A stretch of 64,000 nt of DNA from Arthrobacter sp. zg-Y769 (GTDB lineage Bacteria > Actinomycetota > Actinomycetes > Actinomycetales > Micrococcaceae): positions 1 through 64,000 of the forward strand of contig NZ_JAJJOE010000013.1 of NCBI RefSeq assembly GCF_020907405.1. The letters are read 5' to 3'. The notes below the pieces were generated by a model. That model was given only the letters and a program-made list of their open reading frames with translations. It had not been told where the DNA came from and did no database searches. The number at the start of each line of letters is the position of its first letter. Position 1 is the first letter of the stretch. Positions 7,480 through 16,398 of the stretch are shown piece after piece. The position numbers were made by a program, and so were the translations under genes.

Positions 7480-8886
7480 TTATTTCCTCACTAGTTTCAA
7501 TACGTGGTCGCGGACGCGCTCCATGGTGGGCAGGTCCTCTGCTTCAGCGTTCAGCCGCAGGAAGGGTTCGGTGTTGGAGGCGCGGAGGTTGAACCACCAC
7601 GCGCCGTCGTCGGACGTGAAGGTGACACCGTCGAGGGTGTCCACGGTGACCCCGTCGCGCTCGAATTCGGCACGGACGCGGGCGACGGCGGCCGGGACGT
7701 CTTCGACCCGGGAGTTGACCTCGCCGGAGGAGAAGTACGGCTCGTACTCACGGGCCAGGTCCGAGAGGACACGCGTCTGCTCGCCAAGGGCGGCGAGCAC
7801 GTGCATGGCGGCGAGCATGCCGGTGTCGGCGTTGTAGAAGTCGCGGAAGTAGTAGTGCGCGGAGTGTTCACCGCCGAAGACGGCACCTTCGCTGGCCATC
7901 ACTGCCTTGATGAAGGAGTGGCCCACCCGCGTGCGGACGGCGCGGCCGCCGTCGTGCGCCACCAGCTCGGGCACGGCGCGGGAGGTGATCAGGTTGTGGA
8001 TGATCACGGGCGTCTCTTCGCCGGCGGCCCGGGCGCGGGCGATCTCCCGGCGGGCCACCAGGGCGGTGACGGCGGAGGGGCTGACCGGCTCGCCCTTTTC
8101 GTCGATCACAAAGCAGCGGTCGGCGTCGCCGTCGAATGCCAGGCCGATGTCCGCGCCGTGTTCGACGACGGCGGCCTGCAGGTCCCGCAGGTTCTCCGGC
8201 TCCAGCGGGTTGGCCGGGTGGTTCGGGAAGGACCCGTCCAGTTCAAAGTAGAGCGGAACAATGTCCAGCGGCAGTCCGGGCAGGATGGTGTCGCCCAGCA
8301 CGGCGGGGGTGGTCATGCCGGCCATGCCGTTTCCGGCATCCACCACTACCTTCAGCGGGCGGATGGCGGACAGGTCCACCAGGCTGCGCAGGTACCCGGC
8401 GTAGTCGGCCAGGACGTCGCGGACGGAGATGGATCCCTGAGTCGGTGCTGCGGGAATGACGCCCTCGTTCAGGTACTTCTCCGCGAGGGCCTGGATTTCT
8501 TGGAGCCCGGTTTCCGAGGAGATGGGCACGGCGCCGGCCTTGGCCATCTTGATCCCGTTGTACTGGGCCGGGTTGTGGCTGGCGGTGAAGGTCACACCGG
8601 CGGCATTGAGCACCCCGCAGGCGTAGTAGAGCTCATCGGTGGAAATCAGGTCCAGCAGGAGCACGTCGGCACCGCGGGCAGTGGCGCCCCGGGCGAAGTC
8701 CCGGATGAACTCGGGGGAGGACGGGCGCATGTCACCGCCCACCAGTACCGTCTGCCCGGTCAGGCCCTGAACGTCTACAAACGCGGCACCAACGGCCTCG
8801 ACGATCTGCGGGGTGATGGTCTCGCCTACGACGCCGCGGACGTCGTAGGCCTTAAAGGACGCGGAGAGGTCGAATGCATTGTTCAC
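7480..8886 (-). CDS. manB: Phosphomannomutase/phosphoglucomutase
   Basis: This 468-aa alpha-D-phosphohexomutase interconverts hexose 6-phosphate and hexose 1-phosphate, feeding GDP-mannose or UDP-glucose pathways. All four family loops are visible: active-site phosphoserine loop TASHNPAQYNG, metal-binding DGDADRC, sugar-binding GGEHSAHYYF, and phosphate-binding RASNTEPFLRL near the C-terminus. GEHSA favours the PMM/PGM group over phosphoglucosamine mutase. The start is GTG 8886; there is no SD, but TAGACT (8894-8899, minus strand) lies 7 nt upstream, suggesting leaderless translation. The 150-aa gene follows after 3 nt. Whether mannose or glucose is preferred cannot be read. Confidence 0.9.
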   Translation of the reverse strand: MNNAFDLSASFKAYDVRGVVGETITPQIVEAVGAAFVDVQGLTGQTVLVGGDMRPSSPEFIRDFARGATARGADVLLLDLISTDELYYACGVLNAAGVTFTASHNPAQYNGIKMAKAGAVPISSETGLQEIQALAEKYLNEGVIPAAPTQGSISVRDVLADYAGYLRSLVDLSAIRPLKVVVDAGNGMAGMTTPAVLGDTILPGLPLDIVPLYFELDGSFPNHPANPLEPENLRDLQAAVVEHGADIGLAFDGDADRCFVIDEKGEPVSPSAVTALVARREIARARAAGEETPVIIHNLITSRAVPELVAHDGGRAVRTRVGHSFIKAVMASEGAVFGGEHSAHYYFRDFYNADTGMLAAMHVLAALGEQTRVLSDLAREYEPYFSSGEVNSRVEDVPAAVARVRAEFERDGVTVDTLDGVTFTSDDGAWWFNLRASNTEPFLRLNAEAEDLPTMERVRDHVLKLVRK

Positions 8887-8893
8887 GTTGGCC

Positions 8894-8899
8894 AGTCTA
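8894..8899 (-). promoter_or_regulatory. -10 element for leaderless manB-type gene
   Basis: On the minus strand TAGACT (TANNNT) is followed after 7 nt by GTG 8886, with no SD sequence. It lies in the 96-bp divergent gap to the recQ-like gene. Confidence 0.45.
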
Positions 8900-8982
8900 T
8901 AGGGGCCTCCGCCGGGGCGGTCTTGTCCACAGCGCAAATCCCGTGCAGCGAACGGCTCCGGAGGGCTGGGATAGTGGATGGT

Positions 8983-11151
8983 ATGGAAAGCACTGATACG
9001 CAAGGCACTTCCGGCACCACCGCTTCCGGAGGCGCTTCCGAAACAACCCGCGCTCTGCACACCGAGGCGGTTCAGCTGCTGCGGGCGCTGGTGGGCAATG
9101 ACTCCGCCGAGTTCCACCAGGACCAGTTCGAAGCCATTGAGGCACTGGTTTCGGGCGGGCGGCGTGCCCTGGTGGTCCAGCGCACCGGCTGGGGAAAATC
9201 GGCGGTGTATTTTGTGGCCAGCCTGCTGCTGCGTGCCCGCGGGGCCGGTCCCACGCTGATTGTCTCCCCGCTGCTGGCCCTGATGCGGGACCAGGTGGCC
9301 GCCGCCGGGCGGGCAGGGGTCCGGGCAGAAGCCATCAACTCCGCGAACCAGCTGGAGTGGCAGGACATTTCCGCGAAGCTCGAGGCCGATCAGGTGGACG
9401 TGCTGCTGGTGTCCCCGGAACGGCTGAACAACCCCGGGTTCCGGGAGCAGCATCTGCCGGAGCTGATCCGGCGCTCCGGGCTGCTGGTGATTGATGAAGC
9501 GCACTGTATTTCCGACTGGGGCCACGACTTCCGTCCGGATTACCGCCGTATCCGCAGCCTGATCGAGCAGCTGCCTTCCACCGTGCCGGTGCTCGCCACC
9601 ACTGCCACGGCCAACAGCCGCGTGGTGAAGGACATCGAGGAACAGCTCGCCGCCGGCGGCGAAGACGTTTTCACCATCCGCGGTCCGCTGGCCCGTAAAT
9701 CCCTGCGCCTTGGCGTGCTGCGGCTGCCCAACCCCAAGGCACGCCTGGCCTGGCTGCTGACGCACCTGGACGACCTGCCCGGCAGCGGCATCATCTACGC
9801 CCTGACCGTGTCCGGCGCCGAAGACACCGCCCGGCTGCTGCAGAAGGCAGGACACCCGGTCCTTGCCTACACCGGGCGCACCGACCCCGCGGACCGCGAA
9901 GAGGCTGAAGCTGCGCTGAAGGAGAACCGCGTCAAGGCACTGGTGGCTACCAGCGCACTGGGCATGGGCTTCGACAAACCCGATCTTGGGTTCGTGATCC
10001 ACCTGGGCGCCCCGTCCTCTCCGGTGGCGTACTACCAGCAGGTGGGACGTGCCGGCCGCGGCACTCCCAACGCCGATGTGCTGCTGCTGCCCGGGGCCGA
10101 GGACCGCGACATCTGGCAGTACTTCGCCACGTCCTCCATGCCGGAGGAGGGGCCGGCCACCGCTGTGCTCTCCGAGCTGGCGTCCGGCGAGGTGCTGTCC
10201 GTCGGTGTGCTGGAGACCCGGGTCAACCTGAAGCGCTCGCCGCTGGAACTGCTGCTGAAGGTTCTGTCCGTGGACGGCGCCGTCGAAAAGGTGTCCGGCG
10301 GCTGGCGGGGCACCGGCCAGCCCTGGCATTACGACCGTGAACGCTATGAACGCATTGCCGCTGCCCGGGTGAAGGAACAGCAGGCGATGCTCGATTACGA
10401 GAGCACCTCCGGCTGCCGCATGCAGTTCCTCTCCCAGCAGCTTGACGACCCGGCAGCGGCACCCTGCGGGCGCTGCGACAACTGTGCCGGCCGCTGGTTC
10501 GCCGACGACGTCGCGGCGGAGGCCTCGGACAACGCGGCCCGGGCGCTGGACAAGGTCGGCGTTGAGGTGGATCCCCGGGGAATGTATCCCTCGGGCATGG
10601 ACCGGCTGGGTGTGCCGGTCAAGGGGAAAATCAAGCCCGATCGTGTCGTTTCCGGCGGGCGTGCACTTGCCAGGTTGACCGACCTGGGTTGGGGTGGCCG
10701 GCTGCGCGAAATCTTTGCGCCGGGCGCCGAAGACGTTCCGGTGGACTCGGCGCTGCTGAACGGCTGCGTGCAGGTCCTGGCCCAGTGGGGCTGGGCCGAA
10801 CGCCCGGTGGCCATTGTGTCCATTCCTTCCCGGTCCCGGCCGCAGCTGGTGGACTCGCTGGCCGCCGGGCTCTCGGAACTTGGCCGGATCCCGTATCTGG
10901 GGACGCTGCAGCTGCCGCACGGCGGCCCCACCGGCGGCCCGGGCGGCAACAGTGCCTTCCGGCTGGCCGCCGTATGGGACCAGTTTGCGGTTCCCCCGGA
11001 AGGGGCCGCGTGGTTCGCTGCGAATCCCGGGCCGGTGCTGCTGGTGGATGACTTCGCGGACAGCCGCTGGACCCTCACCGAGGCCGGCCGGGTACTGCGC
11101 GAAGCCGGCGCCGAAGCCGTGCTGCCGTTTGTGCTTGCGCTGAAGGCCTGA
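8983..11151 (+). CDS. recQ: RecQ-family ATP-dependent DNA helicase with phosphoribosyltransferase-like C-terminus
   Basis: The 722-aa protein is a 3'-5' superfamily 2 DNA helicase. Motifs include Walker A RTGWGKSA (about residue 67), the DEAH box VIDEAHCISDWGHDFRPDY (about 170), TATAN, and motif VI YYQQVGRAGRG (about 355). The RecQ zinc cysteines follow (about 477-500, C-x(n)-CGRCDNC). In place of an HRDC domain the last 150 residues contain PVLLVDDFADSRWT, the PRPP-binding loop pattern of type I phosphoribosyltransferases (ComFC-like). Such a tail is, to my knowledge, known in actinobacterial RecQ-like proteins, but its function is unclear. ATG 8983 is reported; GTG 8974 has better SD spacing (GGAGGG at 8960-8965). 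Confidence 0.9.
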   Translation: MESTDTQGTSGTTASGGASETTRALHTEAVQLLRALVGNDSAEFHQDQFEAIEALVSGGRRALVVQRTGWGKSAVYFVASLLLRARGAGPTLIVSPLLALMRDQVAAAGRAGVRAEAINSANQLEWQDISAKLEADQVDVLLVSPERLNNPGFREQHLPELIRRSGLLVIDEAHCISDWGHDFRPDYRRIRSLIEQLPSTVPVLATTATANSRVVKDIEEQLAAGGEDVFTIRGPLARKSLRLGVLRLPNPKARLAWLLTHLDDLPGSGIIYALTVSGAEDTARLLQKAGHPVLAYTGRTDPADREEAEAALKENRVKALVATSALGMGFDKPDLGFVIHLGAPSSPVAYYQQVGRAGRGTPNADVLLLPGAEDRDIWQYFATSSMPEEGPATAVLSELASGEVLSVGVLETRVNLKRSPLELLLKVLSVDGAVEKVSGGWRGTGQPWHYDRERYERIAAARVKEQQAMLDYESTSGCRMQFLSQQLDDPAAAPCGRCDNCAGRWFADDVAAEASDNAARALDKVGVEVDPRGMYPSGMDRLGVPVKGKIKPDRVVSGGRALARLTDLGWGGRLREIFAPGAEDVPVDSALLNGCVQVLAQWGWAERPVAIVSIPSRSRPQLVDSLAAGLSELGRIPYLGTLQLPHGGPTGGPGGNSAFRLAAVWDQFAVPPEGAAWFAANPGPVLLVDDFADSRWTLTEAGRVLREAGAEAVLPFVLALKA

Positions 11152-11170
11152 CGCGCGGCCTGACGCACAA

Positions 11171-11208
11171 ACAGCAGCGGGACGGGTTGCGGCCCGGCCC
11201 GCTGCTGT
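11171..11208. terminator. Hairpin between convergent recQ and hydrolase genes
   Basis: ACAGCAGCGGG pairs with CCCGCTGCTGT around a GC-rich loop. No clear T-tract follows, so it may act as a weak or Rho-assisted terminator for both strands. Confidence 0.45.
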
Positions 11209-11245
11209 CGGCATGGCCGGCCTGCCGGTTGCTTGGCAGGAACCG

Positions 11246-12244
<999 letters not shown>

Positions 12245-12330
12245 TCAGCAGAAATTACCGTTTTCGGGCAGCAAAACGGTAAATGCTGCAGACTCGATCC
12301 AAAATCCGGTAAATTTTGCAGACTCGATCC
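12245..12330. repeat. Three copies (one inverted) of a 25-bp motif in a promoter region
   Basis: CGGTAAATGCTGCAGACTCGATCC (12277-12300) and CGGTAAATTTTGCAGACTCGATCC (12307-12330) are direct repeats 30 bp apart. A reverse-complement copy (AATCGATTCAGCAGAAATTACCG, about 12238-12260) faces the first across a short loop, with perfect TACCGTTTT/AAAACGGTA arms. The cluster lies between two divergent genes and looks like an operator array or an old repeat element. Confidence 0.6.
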
Positions 12331-12366
12331 TGAAGCGGTGACTACTGCTGGACATGGGGAAGTGAC

Positions 12367-12906
12367 ATGGGGTGGGACGGACGAGAAACACGTGCAGCGG
12401 ACCGCAGCGCTGCCGGCTGGCTGTCTGCTGCAACTGCTGCCGGCGCGCTGGTGGGGATGTGCTGGCAGCTGGCGGGCCGGGGGAGTCCGGTCCCCGGGTC
12501 CTGGCTGCCGTCCCTGCTGGTGCACTTCGGTGCCGGACTGCTTGCTGCGGTGTTGCTCGTAGTTGTCTGGGCACTCACCGCACGGCATGAGGCACGGCGC
12601 GGGATCCGGCACCAGCGCGGAGCGATGGCAGCGCTCGCGGGGCTCGCGGTGTTCTGCGCCCCGTTTGCTCCGGAACTGGTGTTCAGCCCGGTTTTCGGGG
12701 CCGCCCTGCTGCTGCTGGCGGTACGGACCCGGGACGCACGGACCGCCGCGATGGGATTCACGGCGCTGGCCGCCGCGGTGGCGCTCGCCGTGTCCCCCGA
12801 GCTGCCCGGAGCAGCGGTGATTCTCGGCCTGGTCACCGTTGCCGCCGCCGCGGTTCCGGTGCAGCTGAGGCGTGCTGCCGCCCGGGCCCCCTACTCGCCG
12901 CGGTAG
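12367..12906 (+). CDS. Predicted integral membrane protein of unknown function
   Basis: This 179-aa protein has about five hydrophobic segments: residues 20-38, 48-72, 85-102, 105-118 and 135-160. Charged turns between them (TARHEARRGIRHQRG, RTRDARTA) follow the positive-inside pattern. No family motif is recognised. GGGGAAG lies about 8 nt before ATG 12367. The 3' end overlaps the convergent crotonase gene by 16 bp. Upstream lies the cluster of direct and inverted repeats at 12245-12330, which could regulate it. Confidence 0.6.
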   Translation: MGWDGRETRAADRSAAGWLSAATAAGALVGMCWQLAGRGSPVPGSWLPSLLVHFGAGLLAAVLLVVVWALTARHEARRGIRHQRGAMAALAGLAVFCAPFAPELVFSPVFGAALLLLAVRTRDARTAAMGFTALAAAVALAVSPELPGAAVILGLVTVAAAAVPVQLRRAAARAPYSPR

Positions 12907-13727
12907 ACCGGTGGACGCCGCTCCGCGAAGGCGGCGGTGGCCTCCCCGAAGTCGCGGCTGGCCAGGAACGCCGTGTTCCAGACCTGCACATAGTCCAACC
13001 CGTCCTGGACCTGTGCCTGCGTCCGCCGGTTCATGATCTGCTTGACGCCCTGCACCACCAGCGGGGGATTGGCAGCAACCTGGGCTGCCAGCTCGCGGCC
13101 GCGCGCGACGACGTCGTCCGCCAGTTCCGTGACCAGCCCCAGGGACGCGGCACGGTCGGCGTCGAAATCCTCCCCGGTCAGGGCCAGCTGCCGGGTGGCG
13201 CCTTCACCGATGATGGCGGGCAGGCGCTGCAGGGAGCCGAGGTCCGCCACGATGGCGACCCGGACTTCCCGAACGCTGAACCGGGCAGTGCGGGAGGAAA
13301 TGCGGATGTCCGCTGCGGCAATCACATCAATCGCTCCGCCGACGCACCAGCCGTCCACCGCCGCAATGACGGGCTTCGCGCAGCGGACCAGCGAGGTGAC
13401 GGCGTCCTGGAGGTCCTTGATCTGCCGGCGGAAGCCCTCGCGCAGCTTGGCGTCCATGCCGCCGGCGGCAAGCAGCGGAGCGAAGAGCGGGGCCATGGCG
13501 GGCAGATCCAGCCCGTAGCTGAAGTTCCCGCCGGAGCCGTAAAGCAGCACGGACCGGACGGCGTCATCGGTGCTGAGCGCATCGAACACGGTGGGCAGTT
13601 CGGTCCAGAAATCGGGGCCCATGGCGTTGCCCTTCGACGGTCCGATCAACTGCACCTCGGCCACGCCCTCGTGAATTTCGACACTCAGGGAGCTCAGGGA
13701 AGGCAGTGAAGCGGCGCTGGACGTCAT
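12891..13727 (-). CDS. Crotonase-family enzyme, dienoyl-CoA isomerase-like
   Basis: The 278-aa enoyl-CoA hydratase/isomerase superfamily protein has the oxyanion-hole segments YGSGGNFSYGLDLPAM and AAVDGWCVGGAIDVIAAAD. At the catalytic positions it has Asp in GGAID and VADLGSLQRLP. This resembles mammalian delta(3,5)-delta(2,4)-dienoyl-CoA isomerase (ADVGTLQRLP) rather than the paired glutamates of true hydratases, so an isomerase role in beta-oxidation of unsaturated acyl-CoAs is a reasonable guess. GGAG lies 6 nt before the ATG. It is a stand-alone gene. Confidence 0.85.
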   Translation of the reverse strand: MTSSAASLPSLSSLSVEIHEGVAEVQLIGPSKGNAMGPDFWTELPTVFDALSTDDAVRSVLLYGSGGNFSYGLDLPAMAPLFAPLLAAGGMDAKLREGFRRQIKDLQDAVTSLVRCAKPVIAAVDGWCVGGAIDVIAAADIRISSRTARFSVREVRVAIVADLGSLQRLPAIIGEGATRQLALTGEDFDADRAASLGLVTELADDVVARGRELAAQVAANPPLVVQGVKQIMNRRTQAQVQDGLDYVQVWNTAFLASRDFGEATAAFAERRPPVYRGE

Positions 13728-13804
13728 GGCATCTCCGTTGATTGGTGCGTCATTGTGCTGGACGTCAATATACCGGCCGTTTTAAGGCCCGAAGAAAGCA
13801 AAGC

Positions 13805-13810
13805 TAGGAT
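13805..13810 (+). promoter_or_regulatory. -10 element for leaderless gene at 13817
   Basis: TAGGAT (TANNNT) followed after exactly 6 nt by ATG 13817, the same arrangement as at 1739, 18608, 18513 and 35205. Confidence 0.5.
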
Positions 13811-13816
13811 CAAGGT

Positions 13817-14365
13817 ATGGAGCTCGCGGTTATCATTCTCTTCGTCCTATCCATCGCTGTTGTAAGCGCACTGTGGGGCAGGTTCGAGAAGCGCCGTGCC
13901 GCCGACCCGAAACCGGAGGCGGGCACCTCGAGCGGCGCTCCGGGCCCTGCTGCGGCGCGGCCCGCACGCCCGGCACGTCCCCGTCCCGCCCCGGCGGGAA
14001 CCGGCACGTCGCCGCAGGCCGCCAAGGACGCGGCCGCCCTGCTCAGCGCGGACCAGCACCGGCAGATTTACGCCGCCCTCGGCCAGGGGCAGCCGGTGAA
14101 GGCACTGAAGCTCTACGCCATGTTCACCGGCGCCGGCATCCGTGCCTCGGGCGCCGCCATCACCAACATGGCCGCCCACCCGCAGCCGTATGTGCGGCCT
14201 ATTCCGGATCCTGAGTCCCCTGTCGCCCCGGATGCCGCCAAGCCCGCAGCGGCCACGCCGGATGCCGCCAAACCCGCGGCCGGCGCCGAATCAGAAGCGG
14301 TCCGGGAAGAAGAGATCAGCAAATGGGCCCAGCAGCTGCGGCCCGAGGACTTCCTCAAGCCTTAA
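13817..14365 (+). CDS. Single-pass membrane-anchored protein of unknown function
   Basis: The 182-aa protein starts with one transmembrane helix (residues 3-20, LAVIILFVLSIAVVSALWG). A Pro/Ala/Arg-rich linker (30-70) follows, then a small conserved-looking domain, SADQHRQIYAALGQGQPVKA through AITNMAAHP (about 78-120). An acidic Ala/Pro tail carries a tandem repeat of PDAAKPAAA. The middle domain, which pairs residue counting with KALKLY and AMFTGAGI, resembles short helical ribosome- or protein-interaction modules, but I cannot name it. The bulk is predicted cytoplasmic. Confidence 0.6.
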   Translation: MELAVIILFVLSIAVVSALWGRFEKRRAADPKPEAGTSSGAPGPAAARPARPARPRPAPAGTGTSPQAAKDAAALLSADQHRQIYAALGQGQPVKALKLYAMFTGAGIRASGAAITNMAAHPQPYVRPIPDPESPVAPDAAKPAAATPDAAKPAAGAESEAVREEEISKWAQQLRPEDFLKP

Positions 14366-14389
14366 GGCAGGTAGCTCACTGGGCAGACT

Positions 14390-14431
14390 ACGGGCCGGGC
14401 CGGCGCATCACCGGCCCGGCCCGTACTCTTC
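14390..14431. terminator. Terminator between convergent 13817 gene and aldo/keto reductase
   Basis: Perfect 14-bp stem ACGGGCCGGGCCGG / CCGGCCCGGCCCGT with a 7-nt loop, followed by a pyrimidine-rich ACTCTTCT. Probably serves both strands. Confidence 0.75.
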
Positions 14432-14454
14432 TAGGCTGCTCCGCGCCGCAGGCG

Positions 14455-15495
14455 TTACCGCCCGGCCCGGCCGCCTTCAAGCAGCCGATCCCGCTGGTTC
14501 CGGCCGTCCGGGCCGTACGGGTAGTTGCCGACCTGCGGGACGCTCAGCTCGGTCAGCCGCTGCTTTTCCTCGTCGGTCAGCACCAGGAATGCCGCGCCGA
14601 GGTTATCCGCCAGCTGCTCCGTGGTGCGGGCACCGAGGATTACCGAGGTCACCCCGGGACGGTCCGCCAGCCAAGCCAGTGCCACCTGCGCCTGCGTGGC
14701 GGAATGCGCCGCGGCTACGGTCTTCAGTTCGTCGAGGATCCGCCAGGTCCGTTCGTTGTGGCTGCGCAGGTCCCAGCCCTGGAACTGGCGGGTGGGGTTG
14801 TCGCCCACTCGGGTGTTTCCGGCGGGCACCGTTTCGCGGTCATATTTGCCGGTCAGCCAACCGCCGGCGAGCGGTGACCACGGCAGCAGCCCGAGTCCGG
14901 CGTCGAGCGCTGCCGGAACAATCTCCGATTCGATCTCCCGCTCGAGCAGGTTGTACTGCGGCTGGAGTGTGACCGGCAAAGCCCACCCGTGTTCCCGTGC
15001 CAGGTAGACGGCCTTGGTCAGCTGCCACCCGGTGAAGTTCGAAAGCCCGTAGTAACTGATCTTCCCCGCCGTGATGGCGTCATTGAGGAAGCGCAGGCTC
15101 TCCTCGAGCGGAGTGCAGGGATCCCAGGCATGCAGCTGGTACAGGTCCACGTGGTCCACGCCCAACCGGGTCAGGGAGTCGTCCAGGGCGCGGCGCAGGT
15201 GCCGCCGGGAGGTGCCCAGGTCATTGGCCCCGGCACCCATCGGGAAGCGTCCCTTGGTGGCGAGGACGACGTCGGCCGCCTCCGTGGGACGGGAGTGGAG
15301 CCAGCGGCCGATAATCTCTTCGGACGCACCGGTTGTGTAGACGTCCGCGGTGTCCACGAAGTTTCCGCCGGCGCGGACATAGTCGTCGAGGATGGCGTGC
15401 GAGGCCCGCTCGTCGGATTCGTTGCCGAAGGTCATGGTGCCCAGCGCATAGTTGCTGACCGAGGTTCCGCTGTTGCCGAGCAGTCGCATTTCCAT
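14455..15495 (-). CDS. Aldo/keto reductase
   Basis: The 346-aa TIM-barrel NADPH-dependent oxidoreductase belongs to the AKR superfamily (YajO/Tas-like group). Asp in FVDTADVYTTGASEE, Lys in VVLATKGRF and His in LYQLHAWDPCTPLEE occupy three of the tetrad positions. The cofactor-binding end shows VILGARTTEQLADNL. It reduces aldehydes or ketones; the substrate is unknown. ATG 15495 is chosen because AAGGAA lies 6 nt upstream; an in-frame ATG at 15510 overlaps the preceding gene. The acetyltransferase gene ends 11 nt upstream, so the two form an operon. Confidence 0.88.
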   Translation of the reverse strand: MEMRLLGNSGTSVSNYALGTMTFGNESDERASHAILDDYVRAGGNFVDTADVYTTGASEEIIGRWLHSRPTEAADVVLATKGRFPMGAGANDLGTSRRHLRRALDDSLTRLGVDHVDLYQLHAWDPCTPLEESLRFLNDAITAGKISYYGLSNFTGWQLTKAVYLAREHGWALPVTLQPQYNLLEREIESEIVPAALDAGLGLLPWSPLAGGWLTGKYDRETVPAGNTRVGDNPTRQFQGWDLRSHNERTWRILDELKTVAAAHSATQAQVALAWLADRPGVTSVILGARTTEQLADNLGAAFLVLTDEEKQRLTELSVPQVGNYPYGPDGRNQRDRLLEGGRAGR

Positions 15496-15506
15496 GGGGA
15501 TTTCCT

Positions 15507-16130
15507 TCACGGTAGGGGAGCTGTTGAACCGGCTGCCAGCTTATCCGGGACCCGTCCCGAAAGCGCCCGGTCCGACGGCGGCTGGTCCCGCGCCCGGTCC
15601 GAAAGCAGGGCGGCGAACAGCAGGGAGTCGCGGCGGTGTCCGTCCACCAGTCGGTGTTCCCGGAGCCTGCCCTCGAAGGCAAAGCAGTTCTTTTCCAGCA
15701 CCCGGACCGAACCGGCGTTTTCCGGATGGCAGGTGGCCTCCACCCGGACGAGCCGCATCGGCCCGAAGGCCAGGTCCAGCAGGAGTGCGGCGGTTTCGGT
15801 GGCGAGGCCCATGCCCCAGACCTCGCGGGCCAGGGTGTAGCCCATTTCCCCGTTGCGGTCGGCGGCACTCGTGGTCCACACCCCTGCGGTCCCCACCAGG
15901 CGGCCCTGGAACACCGCGGCGAGCGTGAACTTTGTCCGGCCGGGCGTTCCGGCTTCGGCGGCGGCGTCGGCAATAAAGGCCTGCGTATCGGCGAGGGTGT
16001 TGGGGCCCCACGTGGACCACTGCGTGACCACGGGATCGGAGGCAAAGGCATGGACGGCGTCGACGTCGTCGGACTGGAAGTCCCGCAGCGTGACGCGTGC
16101 TCCGTGAAGCAGGATGCTCCCGTGTTCCAT
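15507..16130 (-). CDS. GNAT family N-acetyltransferase (RimJ/RimL-like)
   Basis: The 207-aa protein has the RimJ/RimL-type GNAT fold (Acetyltransf_3). It opens with ILLHGARVTLRDFQSDDVDAV, has the conserved central strand GEMGYTLAREVWGMGLATE corresponding to the acetyl-CoA-binding R/Q-x-x-G-x-G/A region, and ends with ATCHPENAGSVRVLEKNCF. It transfers acetyl groups to an amine, either a protein N-terminus or a small molecule. The C-terminal 30 residues (polar, Arg-rich) lie outside the domain. GAAGGGG precedes the ATG. It is the first gene of a two-gene operon with the aldo/keto reductase. Confidence 0.85.
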   Translation of the reverse strand: MEHGSILLHGARVTLRDFQSDDVDAVHAFASDPVVTQWSTWGPNTLADTQAFIADAAAEAGTPGRTKFTLAAVFQGRLVGTAGVWTTSAADRNGEMGYTLAREVWGMGLATETAALLLDLAFGPMRLVRVEATCHPENAGSVRVLEKNCFAFEGRLREHRLVDGHRRDSLLFAALLSDRARDQPPSDRALSGRVPDKLAAGSTAPLP

Positions 16131-16179
16131 GGCTGCGGCCCCTTCTAAGGCGATTCGGTGGTGAATCTAGGGTAGACGC

Positions 16180-16207
16180 AAAAAAACCCCCGGTTTCCCG
16201 GGGGTTT
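16180..16207 (-). terminator. Terminator of tRNA-Ser(GCT)
   Basis: On the minus strand AAACCCCCGGG / CCGGGGGTTT forms the stem, followed by TTTTTTTGCG. It sits directly downstream of the tRNA. Confidence 0.85.
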
Positions 16208-16212
16208 CAGCG

Positions 16213-16300
16213 CGGAGACGGGGAGATTTGAACTCCCGGTGGGCTTTAGGCCCACACTTCATTAGCAGTGAAGCCCATTCGGCCGCTCTGGCACGTCTCC
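16213..16300 (-). tRNA. tRNA-Ser (anticodon GCT)
   Basis: An 88-nt class II tRNA on the minus strand with a long variable arm. The acceptor arm is GGAGACG/CGTCTCC with discriminator G, the anticodon stem is CTTCA/TGAAG with loop CTGCTAA, and the T-loop is GTTCAAATC. It reads AGC/AGU serine codons. Confidence 0.95.
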
Positions 16301-16398
16301 AACATACTTTCCAGCATCACACTGTCCAGCAGGCCTGCAGCTTCCGCTGCCAGCCTGACAAGACTACCGGCAACTTACCGCTTTGGGCAAAACCGGGA

